Shown here piece after piece: positions 16,801 to 23,753 of a stretch of DNA of 64,000 bases. Position 1 is the first letter of the stretch, and each line of letters starts with the position of its first letter. Origin of the DNA: Planctomycetota bacterium (GTDB lineage: Bacteria > Planctomycetota > J058 > J103). A model generated the notes under the pieces. That model was not told where the DNA came from. It worked only from the letters and a program-made list of their open reading frames with translations, and did no database searches. The stretch is from assembly GCA_026004615.1 (NCBI GenBank), contig BPJM01000001.1, positions 569,482-633,481 on the forward strand, in the 5' to 3' direction. A program made the position numbers and the translations under genes.

Positions 16801-17246
16801 TCCCGCAGCAGCAGTTGCTCCACGCGCAGCCACTCCGGGGGCCAGGGCGAGGGAGGAGCTCGCCCTTCGCGCTCGGCTGCAGCGGGGGCGCCGGGCGGTG
16901 GCAGGGTGAGCTCGGCGCGCACGCCCTCCACCTCCAGCCGGTTGACGACCAGCCGGCCCCCGAGCAGCGCCCGCGGCGCGAGGTCGACCGCGACCCGGCG
17001 CGCCTGGAGGCGGACCGGCCCGGTGCCCTCGCGCGGCGCGAGCACCAGCTGCTCGGCGCTCGCATCGAGCGCCAGCAGCGACAGGCTGAGGTCCAACCCG
17101 AGCTCGTAGCCCGCCCGCGCCGCCAGGGTGCGGACCACGAGCTCGGCCAGCGGGGTGAGCGCCAGGCGCAGCCCTGCGAGCACAACAGCAGCGATCAGCA
17201 GGCGGCGCGCCCAGCGCCGGCGCCATATCCACCGCAGCAGGGCCAT
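13863..17246 (-). CDS. DUF748 (AsmA-like) large envelope protein
   Basis: The protein has 1127 residues. One N-terminal membrane anchor at about 14-32 (LLIAAVVLAGLRLALTPLAE) is followed by a long series of beta-rich repeats, broken by Pro-rich low-complexity linkers near 325-360 and 590-640. The family belongs to the AsmA/TamB-like proteins thought to span the periplasm and move phospholipids or shape the outer membrane. The late segment AFRPIAFVPGTVRLSPEGYD, then VRLAEFLREREALRVELSG, matches the OmpA-like element that follows the DUF748 repeats. The final 120 residues are charged and helical. The ATG at 17246 puts the anchor right at the start. Homology is to family level only. Confidence 0.8.
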   Translation of the reverse strand: MALLRWIWRRRWARRLLIAAVVLAGLRLALTPLAELVVRTLAARAGYELGLDLSLSLLALDASAEQLVLAPREGTGPVRLQARRVAVDLAPRALLGGRLVVNRLEVEGVRAELTLPPPGAPAAAEREGRAPPSPWPPEWLRVEQLLLRDVRLRVRGAAAALPPETEVVLQAHGAGLGADGRAATLALELAVPGVCESVEAELVLELAAAERRARAELSLSAEGIAHRALQGLLAPQLRLLGEQSEFVLRASAQLAPAGEGSPEAYRLAWTLSGLRWSSPGATWLELPAASGSAVLAPGRLEAGPTRLQGLTTRLSREPGGELRLGALRLLPASAAAASPEEPRGARPPARAAASLRPPPPSVLPALSCEQLTLERARLELIDRAVSPPFATQLAVHALRARGLAWPPAPRPAAPAAPGGGAGAGGEQPQVVRRDGTPPVAPLEIEATAALEPLLGQLRLRVHGERLGLPAHYSIALEAAGVDLEPVRPYLPPDWQPAMRRGRLLAEAQLELAAAAGESVAATLRVGPLWWSDAAGSRLAGLEALELVAPRVLAGPAAVEIETVRLEAPYLHLRRLQGGWLELAGALVLPPPAPLPPPPPPPSEPLRPEEPAAGGAQVPAPQRPQPAPGGAPPLVPLPHGPQLPLLTVERFELERVGLVLEDAGHAPPRQTALQLGTIAIEGLSTAALRGEPREPVRLRARFAAPGLVRLLELEGFAALGQALTGQLQGRVLRLDLAELLRVAGGAGSGEAGASEGLRLEGLADVQLRARLEPSRLEAEARLRIEGLRIALGELWSGRITAWLGMPLGLLLAVLEDEQGAIRLELPLTVEAGRLSLPIPQLLAEQLVASVRNTAAKLFQPLGRLVFGRGARALAFRPIAFVPGTVRLSPEGYDQVVRLAEFLREREALRVELSGVAHPELDAAALLPGTPTVVSPGEGPVAAGTRAADGRAALAEALERLRRRRAAVLLATPRARIDRVVLAAGGTALDGYYVRHDEHELVLYVPARRRQVRVRHDQIGWLYLRTPQGEAAAMLEPLRTQIRKQVHVLRALSLQIEQAERRLGHSPGAPEDLARLREQALLELARQRAAYVREQLIHRRVAAERVLLGPPLLDTGEAPPCRVEIFAAP

Positions 17247-17301
17247 GCGGCCAGGGTAGGCAAATCGCGCTGCGGGGGCAATGCGGGCCGGCCGCGGGAG
17301 C

Positions 17302-18055
17302 TCACGACGCGCCGAGCAGTTTCAGCCCCGAGCCGGCGACCGCGATCACCACCGCCAGCCGCACCCAGCCGTGGCCGCGCCGCAGCTGCAGCCTCGCCCC
17401 GGCCCAGCCGCCCACCCCCATGCCGGCGGCCAGCACCAGCCCCAGCACCCAGTCGACCTGTCCGTGCCACCAGAAGATCGCGAGCGAGACCACGGTGGCG
17501 CCGGCGACCAGGACGACCTTGACCGCATTGGCCCGCAACAGATCGTGCCCTCCGAGTCCCACCAGCGCCGCGAGCAGCAGCACCCCGACCCCGGCCTGCA
17601 CGAAGCCCGCGTACGCTCCCAGCACCAGCACGCTGCCCCAGAGCGCCGCCGCCCGCAGCCGGCCGAGCCGGGCGCCGGGGGGGCCGCACCCAGCGCTCGG
17701 GCGAGGCGAGCACCACCACCGCCATCACGAGCAGCACCCACGCCAGCGCGCGCTCGAACTGCCGGTCCTCCAGCCGCGCCGCCGCCAGCGCGCCGGCAGC
17801 CGCCCCCAGCAGCGCCGGTACGAACAGCCGCCGCCCCTGCCCCCCCACCTCCACGCCTGCGGCGCGAAAGCTCGCCGCCGCGGCGGCGCTCTGCACCACG
17901 ACGGCGACGCGGTTGGTACCGTTGGCGAGCCCCCCCGGCAGCCCGGCGAAGATCAACAGCGGCAGCGTGATCAACGAACCACCCCCGGCGAGCGTGTTCA
18001 GCACCCCGGCGACGAAGCCTCCGGCGAGGATGACCAGGACGGTGGCGGCGCTCAC
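17302..18055 (-). pseudogene. TauE/SafE (DUF81) membrane exporter, split by a one-base insertion
   Basis: Two overlapping frames together make a normal TauE/SafE-family anion transporter of about 250 residues. The first half, from a GTG at 18055, has the family start VLVILAGGFVAGVLNTLAGG, then SLITLPLLIFAGLP. It runs to PERWVRPP and then goes out of frame. The second half continues in another frame as VLVLGAYAGFVQAGVGVLLL to the end. Reading six instead of seven C residues (minus strand) in the run at plus positions 17677-17683 restores PERWVRPPGARLGRLRAAAL and joins the halves. Hence this is either a homopolymer sequencing error or a recent frameshift. The family exports sulfite, sulfonates or other small anions. 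The gene follows the injection-like operon on the same strand. Confidence 0.82.
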
Positions 18056-18191
18056 GGGGCCATCCCCGGCGGCTGCGCGCCGAATCGCGAGGCGGGCGGG
18101 CAAGCAGGCGCACACGCGCGGCCGGAACAGGGCCGGTGCGGGCGCGGTTTGCCCGGCGCCTGCACGGCCCTGCTGCCTGCCGGCTGTCCGC

Positions 18192-19022
18192 TCAGCGCTG
18201 GCTGGCGCCGCCGGTGGCGCCCCCTCCGTCCTCGCCGCCCACCAGCCCTGGCAGCGGCAGACCGCTCAGCAGCGACAGCACCAGCCCCGGTGCCGCCGCC
18301 TGGGCCTGCTGCGCCTGCTGCGGGGTGAAGGTGGGATGGCCCACCGGTTCGCCGGCTGCCTCGCGACGGCGCTTCTCCTCGAGCTTGCCCTCGAGGATGG
18401 TGTTGAAGTGCTGGGCGATGGCGGTGGTGCGGTCGCGCTCGGGCGGCCCCTGGGCGCGCACGCGCTGGAAGCGCTCCAGGGTCTCCGCCGACGGATTGAA
18501 GCAGACCAGTCCCAGCACCCCGTCGACGATCACCCAGGCGCCCGGGTTCTGCTCGGCGAAGAACAGCGCCCCGGTGCAGCCGATGACCGCGGCGCGGTTC
18601 TCGGTGAACAGGAAGTTATAGAGCTCGTCGTCGGCCGCCGAGCCCCCTTCGAACACAAACCCGCGCACGCGCGTCAGCTCGATCTTGCGCAGCTCCTCCA
18701 TGGGGATCGTCTCGGCGAAGACCACCACCGGCTCGCCCAGGCGGTAGATCTCGTCGATCGAGCGCGGCCCCTCGTAGAGATAGATCGGCCCATAGGTGTA
18801 GTTCCAGGCGGCGGCGATGCCCTGCAGCGTCACCTCGTCCCCGGGCCGGTAGCGCTCGGGGTTCTCCATGTAGACGATGCGCACGGGGCGCTCGCCGGGC
18901 CCGCCGGCGGGCGCCTCGGCGGGCGGTCCCTCGCCGCTGGCCACCTCCGCGGCCGGTGGCGAGGGCACGCCCCGGTGGCGGGAGGGAAGGGGCTCGGGCT
19001 CGGTGCCGCGGTGCGCGCTCAC
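18192..19022 (-). CDS. PTS enzyme I-like swivelling-domain protein without catalytic His (copy 2)
   Basis: The protein has 276 residues. A disordered N-terminus of about 45 residues precedes GIAAAWNYTYGPIYLYEGP, PVVVFAETIPMEELRKIELT, then RGFVFEGGSAADDELYNFL and WVIVDGVLGLVCFNPSAET. This order matches the linker and phosphohistidine swivelling domain of PTS enzyme I/PEP synthase (strand, DL-T-P-x-E, GF-x-x-x-x-GG-x-x-S-H, VDG-x-x-G-x-V-x-x-NP). The TSH triad holding the phosphorylated histidine is replaced by AADDE, and the HPr-binding helical insert is absent. The C-terminal 80 residues are helical then Gly-rich. The GTG at 19022 overlaps the upstream stop (GTGA). A paralogue lies at 21093-21926. 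Phosphotransfer is not expected. Its place in a gpV/PAAR operon suggests a structural or adaptor role, which is inferred. Confidence 0.6.
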   Translation of the reverse strand: MSAHRGTEPEPLPSRHRGVPSPPAAEVASGEGPPAEAPAGGPGERPVRIVYMENPERYRPGDEVTLQGIAAAWNYTYGPIYLYEGPRSIDEIYRLGEPVVVFAETIPMEELRKIELTRVRGFVFEGGSAADDELYNFLFTENRAAVIGCTGALFFAEQNPGAWVIVDGVLGLVCFNPSAETLERFQRVRAQGPPERDRTTAIAQHFNTILEGKLEEKRRREAAGEPVGHPTFTPQQAQQAQAAAPGLVLSLLSGLPLPGLVGGEDGGGATGGASQR

Positions 19023-19531
19023 GGGTGCAGCTCCCGGTGCCGGCGCCGGCGCGCGCGCTCGGCCTGTTCGGCTGCGGCCACCTCGGCCGCCGCAGCCCGC
19101 TGCGCCGCGTCCAGCTCGTGGCGGGCGCGCTCGCGGGCGGCCTCGAGTTCGGCGGCGCTGGGCGCGCGGCCCGCCAGCTCGCGGTCGCGGCGATCCAGCA
19201 GCTCCAGCAGTCGCCACGCCTCGTCCTCGACCTCCTCCGCGCTCTGCGCCGGTGGATCGGGATAGGGCGGCGGCCCTTCGGGGAGCCCGAGCGCGCGCCG
19301 GCGGCGGCGCTCCAGCTCGGCGCGCACCCATCCGGCAAAGGCCTCGCGCAGGGCGGCCGGCCTGGCCTGCGGCAGCTCGGCGAGCGCCGCGCGGACCACG
19401 AGCTCTTCCAGCTCCTCCTCCGGCATGGCGGCGAGCTGCTCGTCGCTCAGCGCCGCGAGCGGTGGCAGACCACCCTCCGAGGCCCGCTCGCCGGTGACGG
19501 CGCCCTCTTCGCTCGTGTCAGGCACCAGCAT
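19019..19531 (-). CDS. Charged coiled-coil protein of unknown function
   Basis: The protein has 170 residues, almost all Ala, Glu, Arg and Leu, with long predicted helices (LSDEQLAAMPEEELEELVVR and a C-terminal AEQAERARRRRHREL). A proline-rich break near residue 88 (PEGPPPYPDPP) separates two helical halves. There is no signal peptide or membrane segment. I do not recognise a family. It lies 4 bp after the PAAR-like gene and its stop overlaps the GTG of the next gene, so it is translated as part of the same operon. A scaffold or chaperone role for the neighbouring injection proteins would fit but is not shown. Confidence 0.6.
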   Translation of the reverse strand: MLVPDTSEEGAVTGERASEGGLPPLAALSDEQLAAMPEEELEELVVRAALAELPQARPAALREAFAGWVRAELERRRRRALGLPEGPPPYPDPPAQSAEEVEDEAWRLLELLDRRDRELAGRAPSAAELEAARERARHELDAAQRAAAAEVAAAEQAERARRRRHRELHP

Positions 19532-19535
19532 GGGC

Positions 19536-20987
19536 TCACTTCACGTTGAGGAAGTTCCTGGCGAAGCTGCTGCTCAGCGTTTGCTGCGCCTTTTCCGCCG
19601 TCCGGTCCTGCGGCTGGCCAAACAGCTCCTTCGTCGCCGTCTCCAGAGCGTCATTCACCACCTGCTTTTTGACCTTGTCGAGCACTGTCTTACCACCGAC
19701 CTTCGCCGACTCGCTCAGGCTGGGCGCCTCATGGTGCGTCGCCTTGAACTCGAATGGCTTGTTGAACCCGGTCATCCCCTTGCCGAAGTGCTTCTGGAAG
19801 GCGTCGTCGCGCTGGAACAGCCCGCCTTTCTTCTGCGCCAGCTCCGCGCGCTTGAGGTCGCGCCAGCCGCCGGCCTTCTCGCCGCCGGGCAGCCCGCGCT
19901 CCGTGATGCTCTTGTGCATGAGGTGGGCGTTGTAGCTGTCGTACAGCCGCTGCTGGGCTTTGCTGTTGGCATCCTTTGCAAAAGCGGTCGCCCCGGCATC
20001 GAGCAGCCCCACGATGCCGCCTGGTTCCGCACCAAACGCGTCCTTCCGCTCGAGGTACTGGCTGTATTCGCCCCCGGTGATGCGGTCCATGCCGCTCTTG
20101 AGCAGCTCGTTGGCGCCGGAGCTGATCTTGTCCTGGAGCTTGCCCGCGACCTTCTTGGCGACGAGAGCACCGACGCGGTTGCTCTTGACCCAGCTGCCGA
20201 CCTTGGTCTTGCCGAGCACTTCGCCCGCCTTGCCGAAACCGGCGTCCAGCACCTTGCCGAGCGCGTAGCTCACCATGCCGTCGACGAAGGCATAGGCGGC
20301 GTAGCGCACGCCCCTCGCCAGGCAGGCGGCGATCGGCCGCACGCCCTTCTCGTAGGCCTCGACGGCGACCTCCAGCCCGGTCATGAGCGCGCTTTTCGCG
20401 ATTTCGGCCAGGTCCCGCAAAAACGGGATGGGGATCTTGCTGATCAGATAGTCGAGCAGGTCCTCGATGATCGAGAGCAGCAGCACGAACAGGTCGATCG
20501 CCAGCGGCGCCGGGCCGTAGAACACGGTCGGCACCCGGAAACCGGGCATCATGACGAAGTCCAGCCCGATGAACGGCAGCTTCATGTCGAAGCCGGGCGC
20601 CACGCACCAGCAGCCGAGCATGTTGGACAAGAAGCCCGCCGCCGGCTTGCCCTCGATGACGATGAAGCCGATGCCGCCAAACGGATGGACCCCGATCCCG
20701 GCTCCCATCCAGACCTGCTGGATCCCCGTGGTCTCCTTGGGCGTGCCGTGGGTGAAGGGCCCGATGTAGGGCAGGTGGGGCGGCAGGAGGATCTTGGACT
20801 TGGTGCCGGTCCGCGCCGCCTTCTTGTTGTCGATCTTGGTCTTCGCCGCGAACTTGTCCCGCAGGAACCCGATCGCCGGGTGCGGATAGAACGGCGTCGG
20901 CGGGAACGGCGGCGCATACAGAAAGTGGTAGTGCAGGTGCATGCCGACCGTCATGTCGTCCTGCACCGCTGCGAACATCCACGCCAT
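19536..20987 (-). CDS. PAAR-like spike-tip protein with a long helical C-terminal domain
   Basis: The protein has 483 residues. The N-terminal 150 residues look like the PAAR-type proteins that cap the VgrG/gpV spike of contractile injection machines: an His-rich start HLHYHFLYAPPFPPTP, then GIGVHPFGGIGFIVIEGKPA and FLSNMLGCWCVAPGFD, the Gly-Lys-Pro-Ala turn and Cys/His pattern of the fold. Hydrophobic helices follow near 170-200 (LAIDLFVLLLSIIEDLLDYL). The C-terminal 280 residues are Lys/Ala-rich and helical with no recognised toxin motif. In this group the C-terminal part is often the cargo or effector. It sits between the coiled-coil gene and an enzyme I-like gene, and three gpV proteins lie upstream in the operon. 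The PAAR assignment is by pattern; an effector activity is not identified. Confidence 0.62.
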   Translation of the reverse strand: MAWMFAAVQDDMTVGMHLHYHFLYAPPFPPTPFYPHPAIGFLRDKFAAKTKIDNKKAARTGTKSKILLPPHLPYIGPFTHGTPKETTGIQQVWMGAGIGVHPFGGIGFIVIEGKPAAGFLSNMLGCWCVAPGFDMKLPFIGLDFVMMPGFRVPTVFYGPAPLAIDLFVLLLSIIEDLLDYLISKIPIPFLRDLAEIAKSALMTGLEVAVEAYEKGVRPIAACLARGVRYAAYAFVDGMVSYALGKVLDAGFGKAGEVLGKTKVGSWVKSNRVGALVAKKVAGKLQDKISSGANELLKSGMDRITGGEYSQYLERKDAFGAEPGGIVGLLDAGATAFAKDANSKAQQRLYDSYNAHLMHKSITERGLPGGEKAGGWRDLKRAELAQKKGGLFQRDDAFQKHFGKGMTGFNKPFEFKATHHEAPSLSESAKVGGKTVLDKVKKQVVNDALETATKELFGQPQDRTAEKAQQTLSSSFARNFLNVK

Positions 20988-21092
20988 GACCCGCTCGCTC
21001 CGACCTGGGGCGCACGTCCCGCGCCGTGCCGCCCGATTCGATCCACTACCCGGCGCCTGCCGGGCGACCCACCATACCCTACGTTTCGCCGC

Positions 21093-21926
21093 CTACCGGC
21101 GCCGCGGCGCCGGCGGCCCGCCGCGGCCCCGCCGGTCCGGCCGGTCGCCGCGCCCGCGGCGTGCGGGCGTGGCCTCTGCCCGCTCCGCCCCGAGGGGCGG
21201 CTCGCCGGCCGCCGCTCCCTCGGCTTCTTCTGCCTCGTCCTCGGCCCGCGCCGCCAGCGCCTGCAGCCCGCCCTGGGCCTGGATCTGCCGGGCCGCCTCC
21301 TGGTAGCGCTCGAGGTTGCCGGCCACCCGCTCCTCGTACGGCGACCCCTTGACCATCGCCTTGACCTGATCCAGCTCCGCCTTGCTCAGCTCCTCGCCGT
21401 GATACATCTTGAGGAACGTGCCCATCGCCTTCTCGAGCGCCTGGAAGTCGATGAACCCCTTCTTCAGCTCCTCCGGATCGAGGCCGCGCAGCTCCATGGT
21501 GTCCTTGAGGAGCTGATCGGCGAAGCCCGGCGGCTCCGGCGGCGGCCCCTGGCGGCGCAGCTCCTCGTAGCGCTGCCGGGTCGGCTCGTCCGGGTCGATG
21601 AACACCTTGCCCTCGACCCCGTCCACCACGACCGTGGTGCCCGGGCTCACCGCCTGCAGCACTCCCCGCGCCTGGATGACGGTGGCTCGATGCTGGTTGG
21701 AGTAGAAGACCACGGCCGGATCGGCGCGGCTGGAACCCTCCAGCACGAAGCCATAGACGTGCGTCAGATCGATGCGGCCGAGTTCCTCGACCGGGATGTT
21801 CTCGGCGATCACGACCACCGGCATGGGGCTCTGGTTGATGGCGTCGATGGCGCCCGGGCCGTCGTAGATGAACGCCGGCCCCATCGTGTAGTTCCAGGCG
21901 CAGCCGATGCCGTCGATCGCGATCAT
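21093..21926 (-). CDS. PTS enzyme I-like swivelling-domain protein without catalytic His (copy 1)
   Basis: The protein has 277 residues from an ATG at 21926. It opens like enzyme I (MIAIDGIGCAWNYTMGPAFI) and goes straight to PVVVIAENIPVEELGRIDLT, VYGFVLEGSSRADPAVVF and TTVVVDGVEGKVFIDPDEPT. These are the consecutive blocks of the enzyme I phosphohistidine domain, but the helical HPr-binding insert is gone and the expected GGRTSH reads GSSRADP, so the phosphorylated histidine is missing. Residues about 130-230 form helices; the tail is Arg/Pro/Gly-rich. It shares the same blocks and the RxQGPP linker with the copy at 18192-19022. It lies between the second gpV gene (38 bp upstream) and the PAAR-like gene. 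An adaptor or spike-loading role is inferred from position only. Confidence 0.62.
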   Translation of the reverse strand: MIAIDGIGCAWNYTMGPAFIYDGPGAIDAINQSPMPVVVIAENIPVEELGRIDLTHVYGFVLEGSSRADPAVVFYSNQHRATVIQARGVLQAVSPGTTVVVDGVEGKVFIDPDEPTRQRYEELRRQGPPPEPPGFADQLLKDTMELRGLDPEELKKGFIDFQALEKAMGTFLKMYHGEELSKAELDQVKAMVKGSPYEERVAGNLERYQEAARQIQAQGGLQALAARAEDEAEEAEGAAAGEPPLGAERAEATPARRGRGDRPDRRGRGGPPAPRRR

Positions 21927-21964
21927 GCCACCCTGTCCCGCGTCCCTCGCCTGCCGCCGCCTGC

Positions 21965-23026
21965 TCAGTTGAGCAGGATCACCGCCCCCGCCGCCTTGAA
22001 GTCGTTGCTGGCCTGGAAGTTGACCTGCGCGGGCGAGGCGATGTTCAACATGCCGCCCGCACCCCCGTTGCCCTGCGAACTGCTCTTGATCTCGATGCCC
22101 GCCACCGCGGTCGCCGTCAGATTGGCCGCCGCCTCGATCGCGGTCTTGTTCGACTCCGAGCACATGATCAGCTTGCCACCCGCGCGACAGCTCAGGCTGC
22201 TCTCCGCCTGCACGAACACCATCTTCTTCGAGATGGTCATGAAACTCTGTCCCGCCTTGTACTTGGTGGTGCTGCCGGTGGCGGTGCTGACCTGCCCCTT
22301 GGCGCAGATCGAGATGTTGTTGCCGGCGTCGTACTTGATGCTCGAGGTCGCGTGCGCCTCGAAGGTCTCGCAGTCGATCTGGATGGTGTTCTGCGCCCAG
22401 AACTCGATGTCGCCCGTCGACTGCAGGATCTTGATCGTGTCCGCCTCCAGCGACACGCGGCTGTTGCCCTTGCTGTCGCAGATGCGCACCGTGCCGTTCT
22501 GGTCGTCGAGCAGCAGCAGATTGCCCTTGCGGCTCTTGAGGTACATGACCTTGTTCTTGCCGCTGCCGCTCGCCGGGCTCTGCTGGCTCAAGTCCGGCGT
22601 CTTCATGGGGTCGCCGCCGTCGTGTCCCGGCATGTCCTGGCCGTCACCGGGCGTGGTGGGGTCGGGCACCTTGTGCGCCCCGTTCCAGAGGGAGCCCACC
22701 ACGTAGGGCCGGAGCGGGTCGCCGAACTCGAAGGCAACGAGCACCTCGTCGCCCACCAGCGGTGTGCACTTGAAGCCGCTCTTGTCGGCGGCGTCCGGCG
22801 CCACGCACCGCGCCCATGGCGCGAACAGCTTCTCGTCCTGCTCGGACTGCAGCCACGGGAACCAGACCTGCACGTAGCCCTGCAGGTGGCGCTGGTTCTT
22901 CGGATCGTGGACCTTCTTGACGATGGCCGGGACCACCCCGTAGATGCGCGCTGCCGCCTCGAGCGCCCCCCGGCCGCCTTCCAGCGCGGCGTCCCAGGTG
23001 CTCTGCCCGAACAGTCCTGTCACCAT
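21965..23026 (-). CDS. gpV/VgrG-like spike protein (OB domain plus beta-helix)
   Basis: The protein has 353 residues. The N-terminus carries the phage baseplate V/gp5 OB-fold: IYGVVPAIVKKVHDPKNQ, GYVQVWFPWL, then GDEVLVAFEFGDPLRPYVVG and LWNG. After a short linker comes KVMYLKSRKGNLLLLDDQ and a long stretch of hydrophobic/polar alternation with Gly turns, typical of the triple-stranded beta-helix of VgrG and gp5. The gp27-like N-terminal half of T6SS VgrG is absent, so this is a gpV-type rather than a classical VgrG protein. It would trimerise as the needle of a contractile or related injection particle. An ATG start at 23026, 22 bp after the preceding gene. No lysozyme domain is present. Confidence 0.78.
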   Translation of the reverse strand: MVTGLFGQSTWDAALEGGRGALEAAARIYGVVPAIVKKVHDPKNQRHLQGYVQVWFPWLQSEQDEKLFAPWARCVAPDAADKSGFKCTPLVGDEVLVAFEFGDPLRPYVVGSLWNGAHKVPDPTTPGDGQDMPGHDGGDPMKTPDLSQQSPASGSGKNKVMYLKSRKGNLLLLDDQNGTVRICDSKGNSRVSLEADTIKILQSTGDIEFWAQNTIQIDCETFEAHATSSIKYDAGNNISICAKGQVSTATGSTTKYKAGQSFMTISKKMVFVQAESSLSCRAGGKLIMCSESNKTAIEAAANLTATAVAGIEIKSSSQGNGGAGGMLNIASPAQVNFQASNDFKAAGAVILLN

Positions 23027-23048
23027 CGCCTCTCGTCCCCGCGCCCGT

Positions 23049-23705
23049 TCAGTTGATGTTGATGCGGCCCGCCATGCCGGCCCAGGTCGCGCGCGCCCGG
23101 ACCTCGCACATGCCGTTGGTCTTGAAATCCGCCCCCCCGAGCGCCGTGATGTTCAGGAAAGCGTCCGCGTTCACGCTCACGTTGCCCTTGCCCACAACCT
23201 TGAGCTTGTTCGAGGTCATGAGCGTGAGGTTGGCGCTCTTGGTGCCGAGCGAGAGCTGCTTGGTGCCGACGATCAGGGTCTGGGCCCCGGAGGTGGCGCT
23301 GAAGTTCGCCTTGGTCTGCAGCGTCGCGTCCTGCTTGGCACACAGGGCGACGTCCTTGCCCGCCGTGATCGAGGCGCTGCCCTTGACCGTGGTGGTGACG
23401 CTGCCGCCGGCCGAGAACGAGATGTCGTTCCGGGCGTGCACCTCCAGGTCGGTGCAGTCCAGCCGCACCAGCTCCCGGGCGAAGATCTTGATGTCGCCCG
23501 TCTTCTGGGTGATGTAGATCTTTCCAGCCTCGAGCCGGATGGTGCTGTTGCCGGTCCGGTCCTGCACGCGCACCGTGCATCCGCCGTCGTCGAGCGCCAC
23601 CAGGTGACCGGTCCGGCTCTTGACGAAAAGGACCTCGTTCTTCTCCCCGCCGCTCAGGCTGTGCGGCTTGAGCTCGGGCAGGTTCGGGGCAGGCTTGACG
23701 GGCAC
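23049..23705 (-). CDS. Headless gpV-like beta-helix protein (no OB domain)
   Basis: The protein has 218 residues from a GTG at 23705 with GAGGAGGGAC at ideal distance. It starts with a short Pro-rich stretch and goes directly to EVLFVKSRTGHLVALDDGG and the repetitive beta-strand pattern (IYITQKTGDIKIFARELVRL, then LDCTDLEVHARNDISFSAGG), the same module as the C-terminal halves of the flanking gpV proteins. The OB-fold is missing. It could be an extension of the spike or a decoy/adaptor, or a decayed paralogue that kept its frame and ribosome-binding site. The intact reading frame and tight spacing (48 bp upstream, 22 bp downstream) argue for function. Confidence 0.68.
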   Translation of the reverse strand: MPVKPAPNLPELKPHSLSGGEKNEVLFVKSRTGHLVALDDGGCTVRVQDRTGNSTIRLEAGKIYITQKTGDIKIFARELVRLDCTDLEVHARNDISFSAGGSVTTTVKGSASITAGKDVALCAKQDATLQTKANFSATSGAQTLIVGTKQLSLGTKSANLTLMTSNKLKVVGKGNVSVNADAFLNITALGGADFKTNGMCEVRARATWAGMAGRININ

Positions 23706-23753
23706 CTCGGTCCCTCCTCGCGCACTCTACCGCCGCCGGGCGCGCAGCAGCAC

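Noticed and set aside
17302..18055. Programmed ribosomal frameshift in the TauE gene
   Set aside because: TauE/SafE proteins are not known to need frameshifting, no stimulatory structure was evident, and two other genes show the same one-base pattern.
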